From assembly GCA_027307115.1 (NCBI GenBank), contig DAHUXN010000072.1:1-37028 (forward strand): DNA of 37,028 nucleotides, written 5' to 3'. The notes under the pieces are model-generated. The model was not told the DNA's origin and made no database searches. It saw only the letters and a program-made list of their open reading frames with translations. The position numbers were made by a program, and so were the translations under genes. This DNA comes from Acidobacteriota bacterium (lineage in GTDB: Bacteria; Acidobacteriota; Terriglobia; Acidiferrales; UBA7541). Within the stretch, counting starts at the first letter, position 1, and each line of letters begins with the position of its first letter. This document shows, piece by piece, positions 1-13,143 of this stretch.

Positions 1-2283
1 GGCATTCTTTTCATTCGTCAATTGAACGAGGTTCGAGCCGTCCGCGTCTGCGCGCCAAATGTTCCTCGCGTTCGAGTTGCCCGAGAATGCCACAAAGACG
101 ATGTAGCGCCCATTGACACAGGCCGCAGCCCCACTGGCTAGTGCGCTAGAGCCGTTGATGAGCATTCTTCTAGCGCTCCCATCAGCCCCGATCTTCACAA
201 TCTGGTTTTTCTCTTCGAGCAACAGAGCGCCATCAGCCGCCCAGTTGAAACCGTTAATCGGCTGCTCTTGCGCAAGTGCCTGGCTGGGCGCGCTCTCCTG
301 GCTCCCCGAGCCGGGAAGCAGGTCGAGCTCTCGCGTTACCTTAGCTTGCACCGTAGCTAGGCTCTTGCCATCCGCCGACAGCGTGAGTGTCCGATAAGCG
401 TTCGTATCCCGGGTGATCGTCTGAAAGTTCCAACCAGGAAAGGAAACAAATCCGATTTGCCCTCGACCGATGCCCTTAGCGATGTACAGCATCAACAATC
501 CGTGACCGTCAGGCAGCCACGCCAACTCGAACACCCGCTTGTCATCGAACCGGGCAACAGAAAGCGCTTTCCCGCTGGCCACATCGAGCGCATCGATACC
601 GCCCAATGCGTTGCCGGGCTGAAGCAGACTTTCGGCGATGTTTTCACCATCGGACGACCATGCCAAAAACTGCGGCGGGTTCTGGCCCGGCTCAATTTCA
701 AGCACCTTTTCGTCGCCACCGTCGATACTTGCCGTTAAGACCCGCCACTTGCCAACCTCCGGATCGTTGGCGCGCATGTATGCCATGCGCTTGCCATCCG
801 GTGAAAATGTCACGCCACTATCAATGTCGCGCACGATCTCCTGCGGCATTCCGCCGAGCACCGGGGCGCGATACAGATTGAATTCCGTGCTGACATTTGA
901 TTCTGCCTGCCTGAAATAAACGTAATTCCCGTCTGGCGAAAAGGCGAGACTCTCATAAGACACTGCCGCGGGAGCGACGACTTGCGTATTACTCGACGTG
1001 GGTACGTTGCGCAGCCATAGGCTTTGCTTTCCGTTGTCGCTTTGTGCGCTGAGGATGTATTTGCCATCTGGCGAGATGGCGGCGCGCAGGACTGTGCCCG
1101 ATGTTGTCACCTGATTGATGCTAAAACTTTGAAACGGTGCCGGCCGCGCGCGATTCAGGAATGCATAAATTCCGTAACTTGCCGCCACGGCCAGAACCAC
1201 AACAATTATCACGATTACGCTCAGACTCAACTTATGCTCGCGCGCCACGGCGGCCACCGCCGAAGATCCCGACGCATGCGTTCGCGCGGTGCCGCTTGCG
1301 TTGGCAACCGCGGAAACCGGCCCACTTGAATGGGCGCCAAGTGTCCCCGTTGCCGCCATCGATGAAGACGATTCCATGCCGCTGGCAGCGCGCCGCCCGG
1401 AATCCGAATCGCGCTTCAGCCGCTGCGCGTCCGTGCGCAAATCCGATGCGTGCTGATAGCGAAGCGCTGGGTCTTTTTCGAGCGCCTTATTGACGATGCG
1501 TTCCAGCTCCGCCGGAATTTCAGGGTTCAGACGCACCGGCGAAACGGGCGCGCGATTCAAGATTCCATCGAAAATCTCCGCCGAAGTGCTTCCGGAAAAC
1601 GCCTGTCGGCCCGTCGCCATTTCGTAGAGCACCACGCCAAACGAAAAAATGTCCGTGCGCGCGTCAAGCTCGCGCCCGCGCGCCTGTTCGGGCGACATGT
1701 ACGCCACTGTCCCGAGAGCCGTGCCCGGGCTCGTCAGATTCGTTTCTTCTTGTGTCTGCGTCATGCCCGAGGTCATGGAATTCGCTGACGCGCGCATCTC
1801 AACTTTTGCCAGTCCGAAATCGAGCACCTTCGCTTGCCCGCGGTCCGTCACGAAAATATTCGCTGGCTTGATATCGCGATGAATAATCCCTTCCGAGTGC
1901 GCCGCTTCCAGCGCGTCCGCGACTTGGATGGCAATTTCGAGTAGCGCATCCAGCGGCATCGGCCCGTCGGCGATGCGATGCTTCAGCGTTTTGCCTTTCA
2001 GCAGTTCCATGGCAATGAAGGGCTGGCCTTCATATTCGTCAATCTCGTAAATTGTGCAAATGTTCGGATGGCTGAGGGCTGATGCAGATTGCGCTTCGCG
2101 CTCGAATCGCTCCAGCGCGATCCGATCTTTTGCGACATCCTGAGGAAGGAATTTCAACGCAACGAAGCGTCGCAGTTTTGTATCTTCAGCCTTGTAGACC
2201 ACGCCCATTCCGCCGCCGCCCAATTTTTCAGCGATTCGGTAATGTGAAACGGTGCGGCCGATAAGAATCTGTGAATCCGCCAT
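1..2283 (-). CDS. Ser/Thr protein kinase with C-terminal TolB/PD40 beta-propeller (3' end off window)
   Basis: A membrane-anchored Hanks-type kinase that would phosphorylate Ser/Thr residues of unknown targets. Reading from the ATG at 2283, the glycine loop [12 protein letters not shown] is at residues 21-32, the ATP-anchoring Lys in VALK at 44, the catalytic loop HRDIKPAN at 135-142 and DFG at 155-157, followed by a SPEQARG activation/P+1 segment. A linker rich in Ser, Ala and Gly precedes one transmembrane helix (bases about 1185-1240), then a long extracytoplasmic region with repeated SPDGK/SADGK motifs typical of WD40-like TolB/PD40 propeller blades. The frame stays open to base 1, so at least 761 residues are present and the end is missing. 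AGGAG sits just upstream of the ATG. Kinase-propeller fusions are abundant in Acidobacteriota. The ligand and targets are not visible. It is divergent from gyrB across 578 bases. Confidence 0.93.
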   Translation of the reverse strand, partial: MADSQILIGRTVSHYRIAEKLGGGGMGVVYKAEDTKLRRFVALKFLPQDVAKDRIALERFEREAQSASALSHPNICTIYEIDEYEGQPFIAMELLKGKTLKHRIADGPMPLDALLEIAIQVADALEAAHSEGIIHRDIKPANIFVTDRGQAKVLDFGLAKVEMRASANSMTSGMTQTQEETNLTSPGTALGTVAYMSPEQARGRELDARTDIFSFGVVLYEMATGRQAFSGSTSAEIFDGILNRAPVSPVRLNPEIPAELERIVNKALEKDPALRYQHASDLRTDAQRLKRDSDSGRRAASGMESSSSMAATGTLGAHSSGPVSAVANASGTARTHASGSSAVAAVAREHKLSLSVIVIIVVVLAVAASYGIYAFLNRARPAPFQSFSINQVTTSGTVLRAAISPDGKYILSAQSDNGKQSLWLRNVPTSSNTQVVAPAAVSYESLAFSPDGNYVYFRQAESNVSTEFNLYRAPVLGGMPQEIVRDIDSGVTFSPDGKRMAYMRANDPEVGKWRVLTASIDGGDEKVLEIEPGQNPPQFLAWSSDGENIAESLLQPGNALGGIDALDVASGKALSVARFDDKRVFELAWLPDGHGLLMLYIAKGIGRGQIGFVSFPGWNFQTITRDTNAYRTLTLSADGKSLATVQAKVTRELDLLPGSGSQESAPSQALAQEQPINGFNWAADGALLLEEKNQIVKIGADGSARRMLINGSSALASGAAACVNGRYIVFVAFSGNSNARNIWRADADGSNLVQLTNEKNA

Positions 2284-2496
2284 GCGCTCCTTTTTGACGT
2301 CCGGTTGGTGCTCGGATCGTAGCGCATCTTAGGCTGCGCCTCAGGCTAAGTCAATTTATCCGGTGACGCGCACACCGGGAATGCGTCTTTTTAGCTTGTT
2401 TTTGCCGATCTGTCGCTTACGGAGAAGCAATACAAGACTACCGGCTAACCATTTGTTTCTAAATGGGATACGGCACATCTAAGAAGAAGAATTGCC

Positions 2497-2525
2497 TTGT
2501 CCAATGCCCAACTTTCCATTACAAT
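2497..2525 (+). promoter_or_regulatory. Candidate sigma70 promoter for gyrB
   Basis: A -35-like TTGTCC (2497-2502) and a -10-like TACAAT (2520-2525) are separated by exactly 17 bases. Transcription would start near 2532, leaving a leader of about 330 bases before the gyrB ATG. Based only on hexamer match and spacing. Confidence 0.4.
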
Positions 2526-2528
2526 TCT

Positions 2529-2551
2529 TGTGTTACAAAACACATTTTTTT
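2529..2551 (+). promoter_or_regulatory. Palindrome with T-run at the predicted gyrB transcription start
   Basis: TGTGTT (2529-2534) and AACACA (2539-2544) form a perfect inverted repeat around ACAA, followed by seven T (2545-2551). It resembles a weak terminator, but it overlaps the +1 of the candidate promoter, so it would fit a repressor operator better than a transcribed hairpin. Function unknown. Confidence 0.3.
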
Positions 2552-2849
2552 GCAGTAGCTTGCGGTGGCGGCAGACCTCCGTGCCGGCACTTAGTTCGGC
2601 CAGAACTGGAAGTGTTTTCTTCGCGTTCGCGCCAGAGCGCGTCTAAGAAAAATTCGCCAGCCCGCTTGAAAACGGCCCGCAAGGGGCCCTCAGTCTTCGC
2701 CGCGCGCCACCGGATCCGCCGAACGGCGCGGGATGAAGCGAAAACCCTTCGAGCTTCATGTTGCGTTTTGTAAAAAAACGCGCTGAGGCCAATGGGCAAG
2801 GCAAGCGTCGAGCCAATCCGCGCGACCGCCTTCCCGATCCGAAATCTAG

Positions 2850-5273
<2,424 letters not shown>

Positions 5274-5275
5274 TC

Positions 5276-5998
5276 ATGGGAATTGCGAGGGCGGCAATAA
5301 ACTACAAATTACTTGCAGTTGAGGTAGGGGAATCGTTGAAGCATGACACGACTGTCAATGAGGTCGAGCGCATAGGGTCAGCTGTCTTTTCTTTCAGTCG
5401 AGTTAGTCAGCAGTCATCGGGCATTACGTCTGTCAGATCGCAGTGCATTTACGACTGGATCCTTTCACTTGCGGCCCAACCGATATCCGAGGCTGAAAAA
5501 GGGAATCTGCTACGGTTATTCGTTACGAAAATAGCACCTCCTGGGCATAGGGCTCTCGCATTGGTCGGAATAAAACTGGCGGCTAGCACTTCAAGCAAGC
5601 CCGAAGGTTGGAATGATCTCGACACACGCATACAGAAGGTCGCTGAAACAAGATTCGGTTCTAGGAACTACGCAGACGCAGTTGAGGCGGCGCTCAAGGA
5701 AATCAATCATCGGATTAAGGTCCACGTGAAAAATCTGTCCGGTCAGGAGCTGGACGGTTCGAGCCTTATGAACACCGCTTTTTCCCTCAAGAATCCGATA
5801 ATTGTGTTGGACGACCTCGCAACAGAGATGGGTAAGAATATACAAATCGGATACATGCAAATTTTCGCGGGCGCAATGACCGGAATCCGAAATCCGAAGG
5901 CTCATCAGAATATCCATATAACGGAAAGGCGAGCTATGCAGTTTTTGGTCTTGGCGAGCCTCTTAATGGAGAAACTCGACGAAGCAAGTTGTCCATAG
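5276..5998 (+). CDS. Ymh/TIGR02391 family protein with HEPN-like RNxxxH motif
   Basis: The C-terminal half matches the Ymh (TIGR02391) pattern: an RFGSRNYADAVEAALKEIN segment, then a Leu/Met-rich helix, then GAMTGIRNPKAHQN. The R-N-x3-H motif (Arg207 and His212 counted from an in-frame TTG at 5270) is the signature of HEPN nucleases, many of which cut RNA in toxin-antitoxin and abortive-infection systems. That family link is known; the activity here is inferred. The N-terminal half is not recognised. I prefer the ATG at 5276, two bases after the gyrB stop, which suggests translational coupling, over the TTG at 5270 that overlaps gyrB. Base use differs from its neighbours: 26 of 60 bases are G/C at 5281-5340, against 42 of 60 at 4141-4200 in gyrB. 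This suggests acquisition. The next small gene follows after 8 bases. Confidence 0.82.
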   Translation: MGIARAAINYKLLAVEVGESLKHDTTVNEVERIGSAVFSFSRVSQQSSGITSVRSQCIYDWILSLAAQPISEAEKGNLLRLFVTKIAPPGHRALALVGIKLAASTSSKPEGWNDLDTRIQKVAETRFGSRNYADAVEAALKEINHRIKVHVKNLSGQELDGSSLMNTAFSLKNPIIVLDDLATEMGKNIQIGYMQIFAGAMTGIRNPKAHQNIHITERRAMQFLVLASLLMEKLDEASCP

Positions 5999-6006
5999 GT
6001 TAGGTC

Positions 6007-6258
6007 ATGATCTATCAGCTTTCGTGGAAAACATTGCCCGGGCTTAAAGGCCTAAGCTGCTCGAATTTTAGAGCCGTCGCGACCCATGCGCCGGACACAG
6101 ATCATGGCGTCGCATTTGAGTGCGCCAGCGAGGCCGAATGCGCCGATTTGTTGCAGCGCCTCGAAGCTCACTTCGGCGCGCAGCATTTTTCAAATAACGC
6201 CGCCGCCTTCGAAACAGTGAAGGCATATGTGCTCGAACGGGCCGCGAAAAGGATGTGA
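6007..6258 (+). CDS. Small unknown protein downstream of the Ymh gene
   Basis: An 83-aa protein that I do not recognise. The middle is acidic and cysteine-containing (FECASEAECADLLQRLEAHF), the predicted content is largely helical, and the C-terminus is basic (LERAAKRM). No signal peptide, membrane segment or helix-turn-helix is visible. It starts at an ATG 8 bases after the Ymh stop, with AGG a few bases upstream, so the two are probably co-transcribed. This position makes it a candidate partner, for example an antitoxin if the upstream gene is a HEPN toxin, but nothing in its own sequence proves that. It could also be an unrelated small gene. A long antisense open frame overlaps it but is only the shadow running out of gyrA. 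Confidence 0.6.
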   Translation: MIYQLSWKTLPGLKGLSCSNFRAVATHAPDTDHGVAFECASEAECADLLQRLEAHFGAQHFSNNAAAFETVKAYVLERAAKRM

Positions 6259-6299
6259 CTTTGCCGTCTCGCATCGTTCGGTCGTAGAGGTAGGCGCGC

Positions 6300-6383
6300 G
6301 ATTTCTAATCGGTACAACAAATTATTAGAAATCGACGTAAACCACTGAAAATAAAGGGTCGGCATATATTCTAATCGGTACAA
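6300..6383. repeat. Inverted repeat and 15-base direct repeat upstream of gyrA
   Basis: GATTTCTAAT (6300-6309) and ATTAGAAATC (6324-6333) form a perfect 10-base inverted repeat with a 14-base spacer. Overlapping the left arm, TTCTAATCGGTACAA (6303-6317) recurs exactly at 6369-6383, 66 bases further on. The second copy lies 39 bases before the gyrA start and next to TATATT (6365-6370), which could be a -10 element. This could be an operator pair controlling gyrA, or a scar of the insertion that placed two genes between gyrB and gyrA. Confidence 0.7.
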
Positions 6384-6422
6384 ACAGTGCTTCTTATTCT
6401 GGGGTTTTGGGGAGCGGAATGA

Positions 6423-9029
<2,607 letters not shown>

Positions 9030-9075
9030 CCCCTTCGAGCGCCGTTTGGGACAACTCAATTTTGAGGAGGGTGCA

Positions 9076-9417
9076 ATGGCAGCGAAACTGACTTATGTCA
9101 TTGAGTTCGTGGAGGACATGGACCGCGCGGTGAAGTTTTACCGCGATATCGTGGGGTTGCCGCTGAAATTTCAGTCACCGGGCTGGAGCGAATTCGAGAC
9201 GGGCGAAACGACGCTGGGCTTGCATCCCGCCTCCGAAAAAAATCGCGCGGGCAAATGCGAAGTGGGCTTTAGCGTCGAGAATCTACAGAGCTTTTACGAA
9301 CAACTACGCGCGAAAGGAATTATATTTTCGATGCCGCCGAAGAAGCAGGATTTCGGCGGAACGCTCGCGCAGTTTGTCGATTCCGAAGGCGCGCACGTCA
9401 GCGTCAGCGGCGCGTGA
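9076..9417 (+). CDS. VOC-family (glyoxalase/bleomycin-resistance fold) protein
   Basis: A 113-aa single-domain vicinal-oxygen-chelate protein. It opens with the typical first beta-alpha unit (KLTYVIEFVEDMDRAVKFYRDIVGLPL), followed by a WSEFETGETTLGLHP strand pair. The second module covers VGFSVENLQSFYEQLRAKG and ends with AQFVDSEGAHVSV. Members of this superfamily include glyoxalase I, dioxygenases and drug-binding proteins. The substrate cannot be told from sequence, and the metal ligands are not certain. I chose the ATG at 9076 because GAGGAGGG lies just upstream; an in-frame TTG at 9046 has no ribosome site. It follows gyrA by 46 bases and may be co-transcribed, with no evident functional link. 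Confidence 0.88.
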   Translation: MAAKLTYVIEFVEDMDRAVKFYRDIVGLPLKFQSPGWSEFETGETTLGLHPASEKNRAGKCEVGFSVENLQSFYEQLRAKGIIFSMPPKKQDFGGTLAQFVDSEGAHVSVSGA

Positions 9418-9457
9418 ATGCGAATCTGCTTTGGGACAGGCCCGGCGCCACGGGAAC

Positions 9458-10606
9458 TTACTCCGTTGGCGGGGCTAGGTAGTAGCCGGGGCGGGTGCGG
9501 ATTTTCAGGTTTGGCTGCGTTACGCGCACTTCGATGTTGTGATAGCCGTAACGTTCGTTGCCGGGCGGATTATAGGCGATCAAGTATTCGCCGTGAAGAT
9601 CGTTTCCAATTGCGTTCATCGCTTTTTCGATGGAGCGGTCTTTAAATGTGCCCATGTGCAGGCCGCCCGTTCCCTGACTCGCGATAGCCAGCGAATTCTT
9701 GCCCAGAGCATTGGCACCGTGCTGTACAAGCCATATAATCAGCGGCAGCAGGGCGGCTCCGTTCCCGCCCATTTGTTCATTCACCACTGAAGGCGTTTGC
9801 GCGGTACCCGGCGGAGGCGGCTCGGGATACGTGCCGGGCGGGCTCACTTCGATCTGTTTTGGAGACTCGGGCTTTTTGCGGAATTCCGCGGCCGTAGTGC
9901 TCAGCCCAATCGTGTAAATGGAAATGTTGGCGAGCTGCGCGCGTCGCAGAACGAGGCCGAGTTTCGTTTCGCTTCCGCTGTCATTTTTTTCGCCCATCAC
10001 CACGATGATACGGCGCCGCTCAGGAGGCTCTTTCTCGAGAAGATCTTCGGCGCGGTCCATCGCGTCAAAAAGCCGCGCGCCGTCAAGCCCTGCTTTAATG
10101 TGGCGGATTGCATCCAATACGCGATCGGAGTCGGTGGTCATCGGGCGCAGCAAATCAACTTCATTGTTGTAACCGATCACGGCTGCTTCGCCCGTGCCCG
10201 CCATCACCATCTGCGTGAAAATGATTCCTGCCTTGCTAATTTCCGGGAGCAGCGGTTCAACGCGTGGACTGGTTTCCAGAACGAGCACGATGGAGAGCGG
10301 GTCGCCACCCTGATCGAAGTGGGTAATTTGCTGCGGGATTCCATCATCGAAAATCTGAAAATCTTTTTGCGTAAGATTGAGTACGGGGTGGCCGGCGCTG
10401 TTAGAGACGGCGACTGGAAGCGTGACCAGCGCAACGCGGACGCGAAATGGCTTCTGGCTCTGCGGCGTCGCAGTTTTACCTTGCGGATGCGCTCCGGGTT
10501 TCACGCGAATCGGGCCGGCTGGCTGTCCTTGGCCAAATGCAGGCAATGCAATCAACGTGCCCATCAAAACAATCGCGCGGAAACCGGGTTGGGCGCGGCG
10601 TCTCAT
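9458..10606 (-). CDS. Secreted VWFA-related protein (Acidobacterial type)
   Basis: A 382-aa exported protein of the VWFA-related Acidobacterial family (TIGR03436 type). An N-terminal signal peptide (RRRAQPGFRAIVLMGTLIALPAFG) is followed by a conserved segment, VALVTLPVAVSNSAGHPVLNLTQKDFQIFDDG, then a von Willebrand factor A domain. In that domain SIVLVLETSPRVEP stands where the MIDAS DxSxS motif would be; Glu-Thr-Ser replaces Asp-x-Ser, so metal binding may be weakened. A Pro-rich linker (PPGTYPEPPPPG) lies near residue 260. The family is widespread in Acidobacteriota and is thought to mediate periplasmic or surface protein contacts; its role is not established. It converges with the VOC gene and is divergent from the LOG-family gene across 180 bases. 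Confidence 0.9.
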   Translation of the reverse strand: MRRRAQPGFRAIVLMGTLIALPAFGQGQPAGPIRVKPGAHPQGKTATPQSQKPFRVRVALVTLPVAVSNSAGHPVLNLTQKDFQIFDDGIPQQITHFDQGGDPLSIVLVLETSPRVEPLLPEISKAGIIFTQMVMAGTGEAAVIGYNNEVDLLRPMTTDSDRVLDAIRHIKAGLDGARLFDAMDRAEDLLEKEPPERRRIIVVMGEKNDSGSETKLGLVLRRAQLANISIYTIGLSTTAAEFRKKPESPKQIEVSPPGTYPEPPPPGTAQTPSVVNEQMGGNGAALLPLIIWLVQHGANALGKNSLAIASQGTGGLHMGTFKDRSIEKAMNAIGNDLHGEYLIAYNPPGNERYGYHNIEVRVTQPNLKIRTRPGYYLAPPTE

Positions 10607-10786
10607 ATCCTTACTCTATCTGATTCTCACCCGCAGGTCGACGTTGCATACTTCGGAAACGGTATCGTGGTTTGCGCTACTTAGGAAAACAGGCTCGCTG
10701 CTCGCTAGAAACTTGGCAAGAACTTATATGCATTCAAATGGAAGAGAACTAAAATGCTGCTTCTAACTTTTGTGCGAGGAGACTGA

Positions 10787-11641
10787 ATGACGCCGAGAAA
10801 ACACAAGCCATCGCCGAAGCTGATGTACCAGGATCCGGCATTCATGGAAAGCCCGGCGGCACGGCCGATGCGAATGATGGCGGAATATTTCGATCCACTG
10901 ACGCGGTTGCGGCGGGAACACATCGGCGACACGATTGTGATGTTCGGCTCAGCGCGAATTCTGCCGCACGATCGCGCCGTGGCGAAGTTGAAGCGCCTGC
11001 AGAGCAACAAGACCAGGAGAAGAGATCCGATGCACCGGGGGGAGGTTCGCGCGGCGAAGGCCAATCTGGAGATGTCCCGCTATTACGAAGAGGCGCGCGA
11101 ACTGGCGCGGAGAATTACGGCGTGGTCACTGACGTTGGGCGAACATCCGCGGCGATTTGTTATCTGTTCGGGCGGGGGACCGGGAATCATGGAAGCGGCG
11201 AACCGCGGCGCGTCGGAAGCGGGCGGCTCGTCCATCGGCCTGAGCATACAATTACCGCACGAGCAGGAATCGAACCGCTATATCACGCCGGAGTTGAACT
11301 TATTTTTTCATTATTTTTTCATGCGCAAATTGTGGTTTGCGCAGCTCGCCAAGGCGTTGATTGCTTTTCCGGGAGGGTTTGGGACCATGGATGAGTTGTG
11401 GGAAATGCTAACGCTGTTGCAAACGCGCAAACTGCCTGAGCACCATTTGATCTTAATTTACGGCCGCAAATATTGGGACAAAGTTCTCGACTGGCGCGCG
11501 ATGGTGCGCGCGGGAACTATCAGCGAACGGGAATTCAGCATGCTGCAATTCGCAGATACGGTCGACGAAGCGTTTGTAAGGATACGCACGGGACTCGAAA
11601 AGTATCACTTGGTGCTCGATAGCGACTGGGAAGGAGTTTGA
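10787..11641 (+). CDS. LOG-family nucleotide hydrolase-like protein (TIGR00730 type)
   Basis: A Rossmann-fold protein of the LOG family, whose studied members release free bases such as cytokinin from nucleoside monophosphates by cleaving the ribose 5'-phosphate. The hallmark motifs are SGGGPGIMEA at residues 128-137 and PGGFGTMDE at 195-203. The first strand reads VMFGSARI near 51-58. At 284 aa it is longer than the roughly 190-aa core: there is an N-terminal extension of about 45 residues and a basic inserted segment (about 62-95, rich in Lys and Arg) after the first strand. The ATG at 10787 is preceded by GAGGAG. The physiological substrate is unknown; older databases mislabel the family as lysine decarboxylase. 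Confidence 0.92.
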   Translation: MTPRKHKPSPKLMYQDPAFMESPAARPMRMMAEYFDPLTRLRREHIGDTIVMFGSARILPHDRAVAKLKRLQSNKTRRRDPMHRGEVRAAKANLEMSRYYEEARELARRITAWSLTLGEHPRRFVICSGGGPGIMEAANRGASEAGGSSIGLSIQLPHEQESNRYITPELNLFFHYFFMRKLWFAQLAKALIAFPGGFGTMDELWEMLTLLQTRKLPEHHLILIYGRKYWDKVLDWRAMVRAGTISEREFSMLQFADTVDEAFVRIRTGLEKYHLVLDSDWEGV

Positions 11642-11649
11642 AGAAGAAC

Positions 11650-11698
11650 GGGTGGACGCGGCTAAAATTGGAGGAGGAATATCGAGCCGCGTCCGCCC
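11650..11698. terminator. Long stem-loop between convergent genes
   Basis: Fourteen bases at 11650-11663 pair with 11685-11698 with one G-T wobble; the inner ten (GGACGCGGCT / AGCCGCGTCC) are perfect, with a 21-base loop. It sits between the 3' ends of the LOG-family and zinc-ribbon genes. There is no T-run on either side, so it may be a factor-assisted terminator or an mRNA 3' stabiliser. Confidence 0.5.
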
Positions 11699-11710
11699 AT
11701 GCTGCGAGCG

Positions 11711-12025
11711 TTAATTTCTGGAAAGCAACAACTCTGTCGAGAAGAATGCTTCGAACCGCCGCTTCTCATCTTGATCATGCAACATCACCACGGGAACGAT
11801 GTGCAGCGAACGCTTGCACCCGCGGCAGGTGGACATCTCGCCCTGGAGATCCTGCACAAAACCGTCGGTAAAATGATATTCGGCGTGCGAGCGGCGAGCC
11901 GGTTTACTACCCACGGTTCCGCAATGCGGGCAGGCGAATTCCAGCCGATCGTCTTGCGGATCGCGATCGAGCGCCGCACGCCCCGTGCGACGGACTCCCA
12001 CGGTGTCCAAACTTAGTTTACTCAT
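11711..12025 (-). CDS. Small four-cysteine zinc-ribbon protein, function unknown
   Basis: A 104-aa cytoplasmic protein with two CxxC knuckles, CPHC at residues 32-35 and CRGC at 67-70, consistent with one structural zinc ribbon. Between them lies a HAEYHFTDGFVQDLQGEMS segment, and the C-terminus (DQDEKRRFEAFFSTELL) looks helical. I set the start at the ATG at 12025 because a full AGGAGG lies just upstream on the minus strand; a longer in-frame reading from 12115 lacks one. No known domain beyond the ribbon was recognised. Such ribbons occur in nucleic-acid-binding proteins and in metal-dependent chaperones; the role here is open. Confidence 0.72.
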   Translation of the reverse strand: MSKLSLDTVGVRRTGRAALDRDPQDDRLEFACPHCGTVGSKPARRSHAEYHFTDGFVQDLQGEMSTCRGCKRSLHIVPVVMLHDQDEKRRFEAFFSTELLLSRN

Positions 12026-12327
12026 GATGGCAACCTCCTGTGACCCTATTACGACTACCCTCGCACGATTGGATGCAAATCCGGGACGCAATGATGCCGC
12101 GTCCGCTGATTTCAAAGATAAAGCTATATTTTTCTTATCCTTAGGGCAAACAAAAGCAAGTCCGGCCTTAACTAGCAGAATTCCTGGAACTTCGCTCGTT
12201 TGACGGTGTCCATAATCGCAGAGGCCGCGCGAACTGGCAAATAGTACTTTTGGGGCGGTGAACGAGACCCCCCGCCAACCTTACGAGTGAAAGTGACTCT
12301 GAGACACCAAAGGGAGGAGGTGTGTCC
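12026..12327. other. Divergent intergenic region, zinc-ribbon / TonB-like genes
   Basis: No gene seen. The AT-rich part at 12113-12155 contains a possible minus-strand promoter for the zinc-ribbon gene (TTGTTT, 17 bases, then AATATA on the minus strand). A purine-rich AGGGAGGAGG at 12311-12320 is the ribosome site of the TonB-like gene. Confidence 0.4.
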
Positions 12328-13080
12328 ATGCAAGATGAAAAAATTCTGAACAACTGCCTGATGGACAGCGACAGAGAAGTGAGGATTCGCGCCACGCACC
12401 GGCGACGGCGCGCCACAGTCATCGCTTTGAGTGCTGAGGCAGCGCTAGTAGTGGGTTTGGCGCTGTGGCCTATCGTGACGACGGGAAGCCCTCCGACGGA
12501 AATTGTGATGCTTCCGCGAATTCCCTATCGAGGCAGCGATGCGCCGAAACCGGAGACTGCACAGCCGCGGACGCAATCGGTGCAACCGCAGCAAGTACAC
12601 GCGATCCTCTTACACCTATCGCAGCGAATCCCAGTGCGCATCGACGGGGCGAGTTCGGCGAAGACGCAAAGTGTGGCGGTGCCCGCGATCCCGGGTTCGG
12701 ACTTGTGGGACACGGGCCAGACGTTTGGCGTTGCGACCGGAACGGGAAATGACGCGTCGATGATTCCACCGCCGCGACCGTTGAGTCCGCGAATTATCCA
12801 GCAGAGCGAGGGAGTGCAATCGGGTTTGCTGGTTTATCGAGTGGACCCGCGCTATCCGCGGCTTGCGATGAATGCGGGGGTTTCAGGAACGGTGGAGTTG
12901 CGCGCAATCATCGGGCGTGATGGGCGGGTTCGCTCGGTGGAAGTGTTAAGCGGGAGCGCTTTGCTCGCGCCCGCAGCAGTGGCGGCGGTACGAGAGTGGC
13001 GTTACAAGCCGACGCTGCTGAATGGAGAGGCGGTTGAGGTGGAAACACACGTGACCGTGCATTTTGTGTTTGGGCAATAA
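12328..13080 (+). CDS. TonB-family energy transducer protein
   Basis: A 250-aa inner-membrane protein that would couple the proton-motive force to outer-membrane TonB-dependent receptors. A short basic N-terminus (RATHRRRR) leads into one transmembrane helix at about residues 30-50. A Pro/Gln-rich periplasmic linker follows (PKPETAQPRTQSVQPQQ). The C-terminal TonB domain (about 165-250) has the standard pattern VDPRYPRLAMNAGVSGTVEL, then DGRVRSVEVLSG and AAVREWRYKPTLLNGEAVEV. I chose the ATG at 12328 because AGGAGG ends 7 bases before it; a GTG at 12322 is too close to that site. ExbB/ExbD are not in the window. The large receptor at 19510-22677 is a plausible partner, though not in the same operon. 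Confidence 0.88.
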   Translation: MQDEKILNNCLMDSDREVRIRATHRRRRATVIALSAEAALVVGLALWPIVTTGSPPTEIVMLPRIPYRGSDAPKPETAQPRTQSVQPQQVHAILLHLSQRIPVRIDGASSAKTQSVAVPAIPGSDLWDTGQTFGVATGTGNDASMIPPPRPLSPRIIQQSEGVQSGLLVYRVDPRYPRLAMNAGVSGTVELRAIIGRDGRVRSVEVLSGSALLAPAAVAAVREWRYKPTLLNGEAVEVETHVTVHFVFGQ

Positions 13081-13103
13081 GAATGCGCCGCGAAGAAAAC
13101 AGA

Positions 13104-13122
13104 AGGGCCGGCGCGCGGCCCT
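13104..13122. terminator. GC-rich hairpin between convergent genes
   Basis: AGGGCCG (13104-13110) pairs perfectly with CGGCCCT (13116-13122) around a GCGCG loop. It lies between the ends of the TonB-like gene (+) and the barrel gene (-). There is no T-run, so an intrinsic terminator is only possible, not certain. Confidence 0.4.
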
Positions 13123-13143
13123 CCGTTGAGGAAGATATGCCGT

